NCBI GenBank assembly: GCA_902797555.1 | Contig: CADBTM010000030.1 | Span: 1-42,678 of the forward strand | Source: Oscillospiraceae bacterium | GTDB taxonomy: Bacteria; Bacillota; Clostridia; Oscillospirales; Butyricicoccaceae | Direction of reading: 5' to 3' | Length of the DNA: 42,678 bases | Part shown: piece after piece, positions 16,465 through 24,523 of the stretch | Layout of the letters: each line of letters begins with the position of its first letter | Position numbering within the stretch: the stretch's first letter is position 1 | Program-made: the position numbers and the translations under genes | The notes under the pieces: model-generated | What the model was told of the DNA's origin: nothing | The model's input: only the letters and a program-made list of their open reading frames with translations | Database searches by the model: none

Positions 16465-17565
16465 ATGGATCGCAGCAAAGCCATCGTCCGGGTCAGCCTG
16501 ACGGGCATCGCCGCAAATCTGGTTCTGGTGGCCTTCAAGGCATTTGTGGGGCTGGTCAGCGGCTCGATCGCCGTCATTCTGGACGCGGTAAACAATCTGA
16601 GCGACGCCCTGTCGTCGGTCATCACCATCGTGGGCACCCGTCTTGCCAACCGTCCCCCCGACAAAAAGCACCCCTACGGCCACGGGCGCATCGAGCACAT
16701 CACCTCGGTGATCATCGCCATCCTCGTTTTGCTGGCCGGCGTGGCATCCATGCGGGAGAGCGTGGAAAAGATCATCACCCCCACGGCCGCAAGCTATACG
16801 GTGGTCTCCCTCATCATCATCGCCGCCGCAGTGCTGGTCAAGATCTTCCTCGGCCGCTACGTCAAGGGGCAGGGGGAAAAGCTCCATTCCGAATCGCTGG
16901 TGGCCTCGGGCACCGACGCCATCGGCGACGCCGTGATCTCGGCCTCCACGCTGGTTGCCGCCGCTCTCAGCCTGCTGTTCCAGTGGAATCTGGAGGGCTG
17001 GTTCGGCGCGGTGATCTCCATTTTCATTCTCAAGGCCGGCGTAGAGATCCTGATGGAAAGCCTCAACGGCCTCATCGGTCAGCGTGTGGAGGGCGAGCTC
17101 ACCGTCAGCCTGCGGGAGATGATCTGCTCCTATCCTCAGGTGCACGGCGCCTATGACCTGATCCTCCACCGCTACGGCCCGGAAAAGACCATCGGCTCTG
17201 TCCATATCGAGGTGGATGAAAATATGACCGCCCGGGAGCTCCACCACCTCACCCGTTCCATCAGCGAAAAGGTCTATGCCGAATACGGCATCGTCCTCAC
17301 CGTGGGCATCTATGCCGCCAACGCGGAGGGCAGCCGTTCCTCCGAGATCCGGAGCAAGGCGCAGGCCATCGCTCTCGCCCATCCCGAGGTCAAGGAGATC
17401 CACGCCTTCTATGCCGACGAGGAGCAGAAGCGGGTCACCTTTGATCTGGTGATGAACTTCGGCATCGATGCCGCCGCCGTCTGCCAGGCGGTGCGGGACG
17501 AAATGTCCGCCGCCTATCCCGACTATCGGTTCGATATCGTCATCGACAGCGATTTCAGCGACTGA
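16465..17565 (+). CDS. Cation diffusion facilitator (CDF) metal exporter
   Basis: This 366-residue protein has six predicted membrane helices (about residues 10-185) and a cytoplasmic C-terminal metallochaperone-like domain. The two metal-site helices are visible: LDAVNNLSDALSS in helix 2 and ASGTDAIGDAVIS in helix 5, with the HPYGHGRIEH loop that marks the family. The usual HxxxD in helix 5 is GTDAIGD here, a DxxxD pattern common in the Fe/Mn/Zn-transporting branch. It exports a divalent metal by proton antiport. It follows ohrR by 17 bp with AAGGAG before its ATG, so co-expression with the peroxide sensor is likely, which would fit iron or manganese control during oxidative stress (inference). 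The C-terminal region seems to hold two repeated ferredoxin-like units. Confidence 0.9.
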   Translation: MDRSKAIVRVSLTGIAANLVLVAFKAFVGLVSGSIAVILDAVNNLSDALSSVITIVGTRLANRPPDKKHPYGHGRIEHITSVIIAILVLLAGVASMRESVEKIITPTAASYTVVSLIIIAAAVLVKIFLGRYVKGQGEKLHSESLVASGTDAIGDAVISASTLVAAALSLLFQWNLEGWFGAVISIFILKAGVEILMESLNGLIGQRVEGELTVSLREMICSYPQVHGAYDLILHRYGPEKTIGSVHIEVDENMTARELHHLTRSISEKVYAEYGIVLTVGIYAANAEGSRSSEIRSKAQAIALAHPEVKEIHAFYADEEQKRVTFDLVMNFGIDAAAVCQAVRDEMSAAYPDYRFDIVIDSDFSD

Positions 17566-17640
17566 GGCGGACGCCGCGTAAGAGATTCCGCACCCTGCGT
17601 CCTGCGGGGAGCCACCTCTCCAAAGGGAATGCCCCTTCGA
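17566..17640. repeat. GC-rich intergenic repeat-like element
   Basis: This non-coding stretch holds CCTGCGTCCTGCGGGGAGCC followed by ACCTCTCCAAAGGGAATGCC. Sequences of the kind CCCTTTGGAGAGGTGGC are, from memory, scattered through many Oscillospiraceae genomes as short palindromic repeats. Only one copy is in this window, so the repeat status is inference. Confidence 0.3.
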
Positions 17641-17672
17641 AAGAAACGCCGCCCATCTGGGCGGCGTTTCTT
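17641..17672. terminator. Bidirectional terminator between CDF exporter and hydA
   Basis: ACGCCGCCCA (17646-17655) pairs with TGGGCGGCGT (17658-17667) around TC, with AAGAA and TTCTT outside it. It serves two convergent genes. Confidence 0.9.
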
Positions 17673-17683
17673 ATTGGGAACGT

Positions 17684-19390
17684 TTATTTTTTCTTCACCT
17701 TATAGTGCACATGCAGCAGGCTGTGCGCCTTGCGGCCGATGTACTTGGCATAGATCTCGTCGATGGCGGGGTTGGATTCGGAGCGCTTGATCTGGGTCAT
17801 ATTGTCGGTGGTGTAGAGGTTCTTGGCGCGCTCGGCCTTTTCCCGGCTGCGGGCAAAGGGCTGACCTGCGCCGGCGATGCATCCTCTGGGACAGGCCATG
17901 ACCTCGATGAGGTGGTAGAAGGCCTCGCCGGACTGCACCTTGCGGATCAGCTTTTCGGCGTTGCCCAGACCGCTCACCACGGCGATCTTCAGCTCCTGAT
18001 CGCCCACCTGATAGGTGGTCTCCTTGACACCCTCCAGACCGCGGACGCCGGACATGGCGATCTGCTGCAGAGCGCTGTAGGTCTTGTCGGGCTCCACGTT
18101 GCGGAGGACGGCCTCGGTGACGCCGCCGGTGACGCCGAAGATGACGCCCGCGCCGGAGGTGCCGCCAAAGGGCATGGACGAGCTTTCGGGAGAGATGTTC
18201 TTAAAGTCGATGCCGGCCTCGTGGATCATCTGGATGAGCTCCTGGGTGGTGATGATGGCGTCGATGGTATCGGTGCCGTCGGGCCGCTTGAACTCGGGAC
18301 GGATGGCCTCGTATTTCTTTGCGGTGCAGGGCATGACGGCCACGCTGAAGATCCGCTTTCCGGCGGTCTTTTCATTGTGCTCGAAATACTCCTTGATCAC
18401 CGAGCCGAACATCTGCATGGGGCTGCGGCAGGTGGAAATGTTGGGCATGAGCTCGGGGTGCTTGTTTTCCGCATAGCGGATCCACGCCGGGCAGCAGGAG
18501 GTGAACATGGGGAAGGGGCCGTCGTCCTTGAGACGCTCCAAAAACTCGGCGGCCTCCTCGGTCACCGTCAGGTCGGCGCCGGTGGTGGTGTCGTACACAT
18601 GGTTGAAGCCCATGCGGCGCATGGCGGCAAAGATCTTGCCCGCGGCGATGACGCCGTTTTCCTCGCCCAGCTCCTTGGCGACGCCGGCACGGACGGCGGG
18701 GGCGATCTGCGCCACCACCACGGTGTTGGGATCATAGATGGCTTCCCAGGTGCGGGTGACGTTTTTCTGGACCACGATGGCGCCGGTGGGGCAGACGGCG
18801 GAGCATTGGCCGCAGCCGACGCACTGCGTGTTGGCGATGGGCACCTTGAAGGCGGTGCCCACCTCCATCTTGGAGCCGCGGCCCACAAAGCTGATGGCGC
18901 CTACGTTCTGCACCTCGTTGCACATACGGACACAGTCGCCGCACAGGATGCACTTGGAGTGGTCGATGGAGATACAGACGGAGGATTCGTCCCGTTCGGG
19001 CTCGGTCTTGCCGTTGGGGAAGCGGACGTCCTCGATATAAAAGCGGCGTGCCAGCTCTTTCAGGCGGCAGCTCTCGCTCTTTTCGCAGGTGGTGCAGTCA
19101 CGGCAGTGGTTGGCCAGCAGCAGCTCGAGGATGTTCTTGCGGTATTTGCGCAGACGGGCAGAGTTGGTGACCACGCTCATGCCCGCTTTGGGCGGAGTGG
19201 AGCAGGCGGCATGCATATTGCCCCGGTCGTCCTCCACCATGCACATGCGGCAGGCGCCGTACACCGACAGCTCGGAATAATAGCAGAAGGTGGGCATGTC
19301 GATGCCGGCCTTTTGCACCAGAGCCAGAATGTTTTTCTCGCCCTCGATGGGGACGGGGATCTTGTCGATGAGCATATATTCTTTCATCAT
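17684..19390 (-). CDS. hydA: [FeFe] hydrogenase catalytic subunit HydA
   Basis: This 568-residue subunit carries, in order, a [2Fe-2S] plant-type domain (Cys36, 47, 50, 63), a His-Cys3 [4Fe-4S] site (His95, Cys99, 102, 108), two [4Fe-4S] sites (Cys147-157 and Cys190-200) and the H-cluster domain. The three H-cluster motifs are TSCCPAW (Cys299 proton relay, Cys300), MPCTAKKYEA (Cys355) and MACPRGCIAGAGQP (Cys500, Cys504); the last differs from the usual GGCxGGGGQP in Arg and Ala positions. It makes or oxidises H2. With HydB and HydC it should form the electron-bifurcating enzyme that uses NADH and reduced ferredoxin together. The ATG at 19390 has AAGGAGGG ten bases upstream and lies five bases after hydB. 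HydE, F and G maturases are not in the window. Confidence 0.95.
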   Translation of the reverse strand: MMKEYMLIDKIPVPIEGEKNILALVQKAGIDMPTFCYYSELSVYGACRMCMVEDDRGNMHAACSTPPKAGMSVVTNSARLRKYRKNILELLLANHCRDCTTCEKSESCRLKELARRFYIEDVRFPNGKTEPERDESSVCISIDHSKCILCGDCVRMCNEVQNVGAISFVGRGSKMEVGTAFKVPIANTQCVGCGQCSAVCPTGAIVVQKNVTRTWEAIYDPNTVVVAQIAPAVRAGVAKELGEENGVIAAGKIFAAMRRMGFNHVYDTTTGADLTVTEEAAEFLERLKDDGPFPMFTSCCPAWIRYAENKHPELMPNISTCRSPMQMFGSVIKEYFEHNEKTAGKRIFSVAVMPCTAKKYEAIRPEFKRPDGTDTIDAIITTQELIQMIHEAGIDFKNISPESSSMPFGGTSGAGVIFGVTGGVTEAVLRNVEPDKTYSALQQIAMSGVRGLEGVKETTYQVGDQELKIAVVSGLGNAEKLIRKVQSGEAFYHLIEVMACPRGCIAGAGQPFARSREKAERAKNLYTTDNMTQIKRSESNPAIDEIYAKYIGRKAHSLLHVHYKVKKK

Positions 19391-19395
19391 AAGGA

Positions 19396-21276
19396 TCAGC
19401 CCTCCTTTACGGCGCCAAAGGCACAGTTGTCCTTGCACGCGCCGCACTTGATACACTTGCTGCCGTCGATGACAAAGGGCTTGCGCACCTCGCCGGAGAT
19501 GGCGTTCACCGGGCAGTTGCGGGCACACTTGGAGCAGCCGCGGCACTTTTCGGGATCGATGGTAAAGCGCTTGAGCTTCTGGCAGGCGCCGGCGGGACAG
19601 CGCTTCTCCCGGATGTGGGCTTCATATTCGTCCCGGAAATATTTGATGGTGCTGACCACCGGACCGGCGGCCGTTTTGCCCAGACCGCACAGAGCGGTGT
19701 TGGTGACGGTGTCGGCCAGCTCTTCCAGCAGCTCGATGTCGCCCTCACGGCCTTCGCCGTTGACGATGCGCTCCAGGATCTCCAGCATGCGCTTGGTGCC
19801 CTCGCGGCAGGGAACGCACTTGCCGCAGGATTCGTTCTGGGTAAAATGCATGAAGAACCGGGCGACCTCCACCATACAGGTGTCCTCGTCCATGACCACC
19901 AGTCCGCCCGAGCCGATGATGGCGCCCGCCTTTTTCAGCGAGTCAAAGTCCAGCGGCAGGTCGAGATGCTCTTTGGTCAGGCAGCCGCCGGAGGGGCCGC
20001 CGATCTGGACGGCCTTGAACTTTTTGCCGCCGCGGATGCCGCCGCCGATATCAAAGATGACCTCCCGCAGAGTGGTGCCCATGGGCACCTCGATGAGGCC
20101 GGTGTTCTGGATGTTGCCCGTCAGGGCAAAGGCCTTTGTGCCGGGGCTCTTTTCGGGGCCGATGCTCTTGTACCAGTCGGCGCCGTTGAGCAGGATGGGC
20201 GCCACGTTGGCAAAGGTCTCCACGTTGTTGAGCACGGTGGGCTTGTCAAACAGGCCGTGCTCTACCGTGCGGGGCGGCTTGACGCGAGGCATGCCCCGCT
20301 TGCCCTCGATGGAGGCGGTAAGGGCGCTGCCCTCGCCGCAGACGAAGGCGCCGGCGCCCCGGTTGATGTGCATGCGGAAGGAAAATCCGCTGCCCAGAAT
20401 GTTTTCGCCCAGCAGGCCCAGCTCCTCGGCCTGTGCGATGGCGGTGCGCAGACGGGCGACCGCCATGGGATATTCGGCGCGGACGTAGATATAGCCGTCG
20501 TTTGCGCCGCAGGCGATGCCCGCGATCATCATGCCCTCCAGCATGCGGTGGGGGTCACCCTCCATCACCGAGCGATCCATGAATGCGCCGGGGTCGCCCT
20601 CGTCGCCGTTGCATACGATGTATTTGGGGGTCGTCTTTTGCCGGGCCACCTGGCTCCACTTGGTGCCGGCGGCAAAGCCGCCGCCGCCGCGGCCGCGCAG
20701 GTTGGAATCGGAGATCTCCTTGACGATATCGGCGGGCTCCATGTCGAACAGAGCCTTTTCAAAGGCGCGATAGCCGCCGATGCCCAGGTATTCCAGAATG
20801 GAGTCGGCGTCGATGCGGCCGCAGTCCTCCAGCACCTTGCGGGTCTGCTTCTGATAGAAGGGGATGTCCTCCTGCTTTTCATAGATCACGCCGTTCTGCT
20901 TGTAGGCCAGACGCTCCACCGGCTTGCCCTCCTGGATGGAGGAAGCCACGATCTCGTCCACGTCCTCGACCTTGACCTTGGTGTACAGCCAGCCCTCGGG
21001 CTCGATGCGCACCAGCGGTCCCATCTCGCAAAAGCCGTGGCAGCCGCTCTTCTTCAGACCGACCACGTCCTCGTGGGGATCGGCGGCCAGCTCGACCTCG
21101 CAGGCGATGCCCTCCTTGGCCATCTTTTCCTTGAGGGCGGCATAGATGTTCAGCGAGCCGCCGGAGACGCAGCCCGTCCCGGCGCACACGAGGATCTTGC
21201 GCTTTTCCCGCTTTTCGGCGGCGATGCATTTTTTACGGAGAGCGATCAGCTCGTCCCGGGTGTTGATTCTGGTCAT
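19396..21276 (-). CDS. hydB: Bifurcating hydrogenase subunit HydB (NuoF-like, FMN/NAD binding)
   Basis: This 626-residue protein has a thioredoxin-like [2Fe-2S] domain (Cys31, Cys36, Cys79, Cys83), the NuoF flavin domain (NLRGRGGGGFAAGTKW, CNGDEGDPGAFMDR, INRGAGAFVCGEGSAL), a SLBB region (LREVIFDIGGGI), a [4Fe-4S] site in ESCGKCVPCREG and two C-terminal ferredoxin clusters (CRGCSKCARNCP and CIKCGACKDNC). It oxidises NADH on FMN, the proposed site of electron bifurcation, and passes electrons to HydA. Its ATG overlaps the TAA of hydC by one base (TAATG), so translation is coupled. The domain set matches HydB of bifurcating hydrogenases, but NADP-reducing HndC relatives have the same layout. 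Confidence 0.94.
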   Translation of the reverse strand: MTRINTRDELIALRKKCIAAEKREKRKILVCAGTGCVSGGSLNIYAALKEKMAKEGIACEVELAADPHEDVVGLKKSGCHGFCEMGPLVRIEPEGWLYTKVKVEDVDEIVASSIQEGKPVERLAYKQNGVIYEKQEDIPFYQKQTRKVLEDCGRIDADSILEYLGIGGYRAFEKALFDMEPADIVKEISDSNLRGRGGGGFAAGTKWSQVARQKTTPKYIVCNGDEGDPGAFMDRSVMEGDPHRMLEGMMIAGIACGANDGYIYVRAEYPMAVARLRTAIAQAEELGLLGENILGSGFSFRMHINRGAGAFVCGEGSALTASIEGKRGMPRVKPPRTVEHGLFDKPTVLNNVETFANVAPILLNGADWYKSIGPEKSPGTKAFALTGNIQNTGLIEVPMGTTLREVIFDIGGGIRGGKKFKAVQIGGPSGGCLTKEHLDLPLDFDSLKKAGAIIGSGGLVVMDEDTCMVEVARFFMHFTQNESCGKCVPCREGTKRMLEILERIVNGEGREGDIELLEELADTVTNTALCGLGKTAAGPVVSTIKYFRDEYEAHIREKRCPAGACQKLKRFTIDPEKCRGCSKCARNCPVNAISGEVRKPFVIDGSKCIKCGACKDNCAFGAVKEG

Positions 21277-21752
21277 TATGCTTCCCTCCTGAGCTCCGCC
21301 AGCAGAGCGACGGCCTTTTCCGGCGTCATGGCGGCGTGTACTTCCCCGTTGACGGTCAGCGCGGGCGCCAGTCCGCAGGCGCCCAGACAGGAGACGGTCT
21401 CCACGGTAAACAGCTGGTCGTCGGTGGTCTTGCGGCCGTCGTCCAGCTTGAGCTCCTGACGCAGCTTGTTCAGGATGGGGACGGATTTGCGCACGTGGCA
21501 GGCCGTTCCGTCACACACCTTGATGACGTATTTTCCTTTGGCCTCCAGAGAGAAATTCTCATAGAAGGTGGCCACACCGTAGATCTGCGCCTCATTGAGG
21601 TTCATCTCCTTGGCCAGATAGGGAAAGACCTCCCTGGGGAGATAGGAATACTCCTCCTGAATGGCCTGCAGAACGGCGATGAGACTGCGCTCCTCCCGCC
21701 CAAAGCTGTCCAGCCAGCCATCGGTTTTTTGATAAAGCTCCTTGACGTTCAT
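21276..21752 (-). CDS. hydC: Bifurcating hydrogenase subunit HydC (NuoE-like)
   Basis: This 158-residue [2Fe-2S] thioredoxin-fold subunit has the four cluster ligands Cys80 and Cys85 (VCDGTACHVR) and Cys122 and Cys126 (SCLGACGLAP), with the family helix YLPREVFPYLAKEMNL and the AQIYGVATFYENF segment upstream. It passes electrons between HydB and HydA in the trimer. I chose the ATG at 21752, which has GAGGAGG at the right distance; a start five codons earlier would overlap that site. It is the first gene of the operon and sits behind a strong promoter. Confidence 0.94.
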   Translation of the reverse strand: MNVKELYQKTDGWLDSFGREERSLIAVLQAIQEEYSYLPREVFPYLAKEMNLNEAQIYGVATFYENFSLEAKGKYVIKVCDGTACHVRKSVPILNKLRQELKLDDGRKTTDDQLFTVETVSCLGACGLAPALTVNGEVHAAMTPEKAVALLAELRREA

Positions 21753-21787
21753 AGGGTTCCTCCTCATTATTATGAAAAGTCAGTTTT

Positions 21788-21816
21788 ATTATAATTCTAC
21801 AGAGAAACTGCGTCAA
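21788..21816 (-). promoter_or_regulatory. hydCBA promoter
   Basis: On the minus strand TTGACG (21811-21816), 17 bases, TATAAT (21788-21793), close to consensus. A perfect CAGTTT/AAACTG inverted repeat (21781-21786 and 21805-21810) frames the -10 box and spacer and might be an operator. Confidence 0.75.
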
Positions 21817-22031
21817 GACGGCGAAAGCGAGAAAAGAACAGGGTTCTCGATGCCTTTCTTGTGGATTATGTGCATCTAACAAGATTTTTTCCGGCAAGAT
21901 TGTGAAAAAGCCGCACTTTTTACCAATTTCCTTCCAAACGCCGGAGAAATCCTCGGGATTTTACAGAATTGCCGAAAATCTTCCGAACATCCAAGCTGCA
22001 AAAACTTTTTGCGCCTTATGGGGGAAAGCTC

Positions 22032-22060
22032 TTGCCCTGCGGGACGAGAAATGGTAATAT
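22032..22060 (+). promoter_or_regulatory. Promoter of the hydrolase-murF-ddl operon
   Basis: TTGCCC (22032-22037), 17 bases, TAATAT (22055-22060), about 40 bp before the start codon. Confidence 0.5.
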
Positions 22061-22099
22061 ATATAGATATGAAGATATCTCTGAGAGAGGTGACCGCAG

Positions 22100-22864
22100 T
22101 TGCATACCACGGTGCAGGGGCTGAATACCCGCTATATCGATCTGCCCGGCGAAGGCGAGCCCGTTTTGCTTTTGCAGGGGTGGGGCGCGAAGATCGAGCT
22201 GTACCAGCCGATCTTTGACCTGCTGCAGGAGCTGGGACACCGGGTGGTGGCCTTTGACTTTCCCGGCGTGGGCGAGACCGACGAGCCCCGGTCGCCCATG
22301 ACGCTGGAGGATTATGCCGCCTTCACGCTGGCCTTTTGCGAGACCATCGGCCTGCACGAGGCCGTCCTCTTCTGCCATTCTCACGGCGGACGGGTGGGCA
22401 TCTGTCTGATGGCCCGGCCGGACTGCCCCCTTACGGTGAAAAAAGCGGTGCTCATGGATGCCGCCGGTGTGCGCCTCCCCGCGCCCGCCGGACAAAAGCT
22501 CAGGCAAAGCGGCTACAAGCTGCTCAAGAGTCTGGGCACGGGCAAGCTGACCGCCCCGCTCTTCGGCGATCTGTATGAAGAAGCCCGGGACAAGCGCGCC
22601 AGCGCCGACTATAAGGCGGCCTCCCCCGTCATGCGCGCCACCATGAACAACGTTCTGGTGGATCTGCAGGACAAAATGCCCGCCGTGAAGGCCGAGGTGC
22701 TGCTGGTCTACGGCGAAAACGACACCGCCACCCCGGTGGAATACGGCCGCATCATGGAGCGCCTGATGCCCTCCGCCGGTCTGGCCGTCATCCGCGGCGC
22801 GGGACATTTCAGCTTTGCCGACAATTGGCCCCAGTTTTCCGCGGTGATCCGCGCCTTTCTCTGA
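22100..22864 (+). CDS. Alpha/beta hydrolase
   Basis: This 254-residue alpha/beta-fold hydrolase has the triad Ser94 in FCHSHGGRVG (a variation of the GxSxG elbow with Cys in the first place), Asp208 in YGENDTATP and His236 in GAGHFSF. The oxyanion strand is VLLLQGWGA. The substrate is unknown; relatives include esterases, C-C hydrolases and haloperoxidase-like enzymes. The TTG at 22100 is the start, with GAGAGAGGTGA upstream, and the protein begins where the family does. It lies 24 bp before the membrane Mur ligase gene and forms an operon with it and ddl, which points to a role linked to cell-wall precursors, perhaps removing a protecting or wrong group (inference). Confidence 0.85.
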   Translation: MHTTVQGLNTRYIDLPGEGEPVLLLQGWGAKIELYQPIFDLLQELGHRVVAFDFPGVGETDEPRSPMTLEDYAAFTLAFCETIGLHEAVLFCHSHGGRVGICLMARPDCPLTVKKAVLMDAAGVRLPAPAGQKLRQSGYKLLKSLGTGKLTAPLFGDLYEEARDKRASADYKAASPVMRATMNNVLVDLQDKMPAVKAEVLLVYGENDTATPVEYGRIMERLMPSAGLAVIRGAGHFSFADNWPQFSAVIRAFL

Positions 22865-22888
22865 TCATTCGTCCAAGGAGGATCTCCC

Positions 22889-24496
22889 ATGCCTTTGCCT
22901 CTGCTGCTGACCCTGATCCCCCTCACCGGGGTGTGCGCCTTTCTGGCGCTCCGTCAGGCCATGCATATGTTTCAGCTCAATTCCTATCAGGATTTTCCCT
23001 ACAAAAACTGGCTGAAGGGCCACAGATCGGTCTTTGTGAGCGCAAAGCGCCTTGTGCCCTGCGGACTCATGCTGGGCGGCAGCCTGATCGGCGGCTGGCC
23101 GATGGCGCTTTTGTGGGCGGCGGGAACGGGACTGTATGTTCTCGTCAACCGGCCCCAGCCCGCCAAAAAGCCGCTGGTCTATACCCCCCGGGTCAAGCGG
23201 ATGCTGATCTGCGCCGCCGTGATCTTTTGCCTGTGGGTGCTGCTGGCCGACTATGTGTTTGCCTGTCTGGTCTTCACCGGCTTTGCCAGAGGTCAGATGG
23301 GGCTCATCCGGTTGGGCTATTTCCTCCCGGCGCTCATGCTGGTGCTGTCCATCCTGCTGCAGCATCGGCTGATCATGGTGTATAACGATATGATGCAGCC
23401 GGTGGAAAAGCGCATCAACAAGGGCTTTGAAACCGACGCGCGCAATATCCTCGCCTCCATGCCCAACCTCAAAATCATCGGCATCACGGGCAGCTATGGC
23501 AAAACCAGCACAAAGTTCTTTTTGCAGCAGCTTTTGTCCACCCGCTATGACGTATATATGACCCCCGGCAACTACAACACCACCCTTGGCGTCATCCGCG
23601 CCGTCCGGGAGGGGCTGCGCCCCACCCACCAGATCTTTTTGTGCGAGATGGGCGCCCGGTACAAGGGGGACATCCGGGAGATCTGCGAGCTGGTGCACCC
23701 CGATCTGGGCGTGATCACCTCGGTGGGACCCCAGCATCTGGAGACCTTCGGCAATCTGGAGACCGTTCTTTCCACCAAGCTGGAGCTGGCCGACGCCGTA
23801 AAGGGCAAGGGCCCGGTCTTCCTCAATCTGGACAGCGCCCCGCTGGCGGCGGGCGAGCCCGATCAGGAAAGAATCACCTACGGGCAAAACGGCCGGGACT
23901 ATCGCCTGAGCGACCTGTATGTGGATGAGACCGGCTCCCGCTTTACCGTCACCGCCCCCGACGGGGAGAGCCAGAGCTTTTCCACCCGTCTTCTTGGCAC
24001 GGCCAACGTGCAGAATATCTGCGGCGCCATCGCCGTTTCCCACCATCTGGGCATCCCGCTGCGGGCGCTTGTTCCCGCCGTGCGCCAGCTGGAGGGCGCG
24101 CCCCATCGGCTGCAGCTGCTGCGCCGCCCGGATATGACCATCATCGACGACGCTTACAATTCCAACCCCGTGGGGGCGAAAAACGCGCTGGAGACGCTGG
24201 CCATGTGCCGGGGCGTCCGCATCGCCGTCACCCCCGGTCTGGTAGAGCTGGGCGACAAGGAGCTGGAATACAACGAGACCCTCGGACGTCAGGCGGCAGG
24301 CTGCTGCGACGTGCTTATCACCGTGGGCAGGCAGGAGCGCACCGCCGCCATCCGCCGGGGCGCTCAGGAGGCCGGTCTGGAGCCCGCCCATATCGTGCAG
24401 GCCGACACCGTCCAGCAGGCGGTGGATCAGGCGCGAGCCCTGCCCGGCAGTCCCAAAATGGTGCTGCTGCTCAACGATCTGACCGACAACTATTGA
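22889..24496 (+). CDS. Membrane-anchored Mur ligase (MurF-like)
   Basis: Of the 535 residues, the first 165 are hydrophobic, with about four or five membrane segments and a basic loop (RPQPAKKPLVYTPRVKR). The rest is a Mur ligase: P-loop GITGSYGKTSTK (about 198-209), the NTTLGVIRAVR strand, the carbamylated-lysine/metal region CEMGARYKGDIREIC, GVITSVGPQHLETFG, and the C-terminal IIDDAYNSNPVG motif that is typical of MurF. Standard MurF adds D-Ala-D-Ala to the UDP-muramyl tripeptide and is soluble and without a membrane domain. Here the ligase would sit at the membrane and might act on lipid-linked or otherwise altered precursors. AAGGAGG precedes the ATG. Its place between a hydrolase and Ddl fits a D-Ala-D-Ala-adding role. 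Confidence 0.88.
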   Translation: MPLPLLLTLIPLTGVCAFLALRQAMHMFQLNSYQDFPYKNWLKGHRSVFVSAKRLVPCGLMLGGSLIGGWPMALLWAAGTGLYVLVNRPQPAKKPLVYTPRVKRMLICAAVIFCLWVLLADYVFACLVFTGFARGQMGLIRLGYFLPALMLVLSILLQHRLIMVYNDMMQPVEKRINKGFETDARNILASMPNLKIIGITGSYGKTSTKFFLQQLLSTRYDVYMTPGNYNTTLGVIRAVREGLRPTHQIFLCEMGARYKGDIREICELVHPDLGVITSVGPQHLETFGNLETVLSTKLELADAVKGKGPVFLNLDSAPLAAGEPDQERITYGQNGRDYRLSDLYVDETGSRFTVTAPDGESQSFSTRLLGTANVQNICGAIAVSHHLGIPLRALVPAVRQLEGAPHRLQLLRRPDMTIIDDAYNSNPVGAKNALETLAMCRGVRIAVTPGLVELGDKELEYNETLGRQAAGCCDVLITVGRQERTAAIRRGAQEAGLEPAHIVQADTVQQAVDQARALPGSPKMVLLLNDLTDNY

Positions 24497-24523
24497 CGAA
24501 AAGCATCTTTCAGGAGGAACGCT

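Larger units (their letters stand above)
21753..22099. other. Intergenic region with divergent promoters (hydCBA / hydrolase-murF-ddl)
   Basis: No gene is visible in these 347 bases. The left end carries the hyd promoter and the right end the promoter of the alpha/beta hydrolase gene. The middle is AT-rich and has a lone TTGTGA (21900-21905), one half of a Rex-type site, but no matching second half at the correct spacing. Confidence 0.6.

Noticed and set aside
19391..19546. N-terminal 52-residue extension of hydA
   Set aside because: It overlaps the hydB 3' end in another frame, has low similarity to any leader, and the ribosome site supports the ATG at 19390.
17705..20488. 927-codon open frame on the plus strand opposite hydA and hydB
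   Set aside because: It is a codon-bias shadow; hydA and hydB on the minus strand carry every cofactor motif.
21753..22099. Rex operator at the hydCBA promoter
   Set aside because: Only a single TTGTGA half is present, about 85 bp upstream of the -35 box, with no paired half at Rex spacing.
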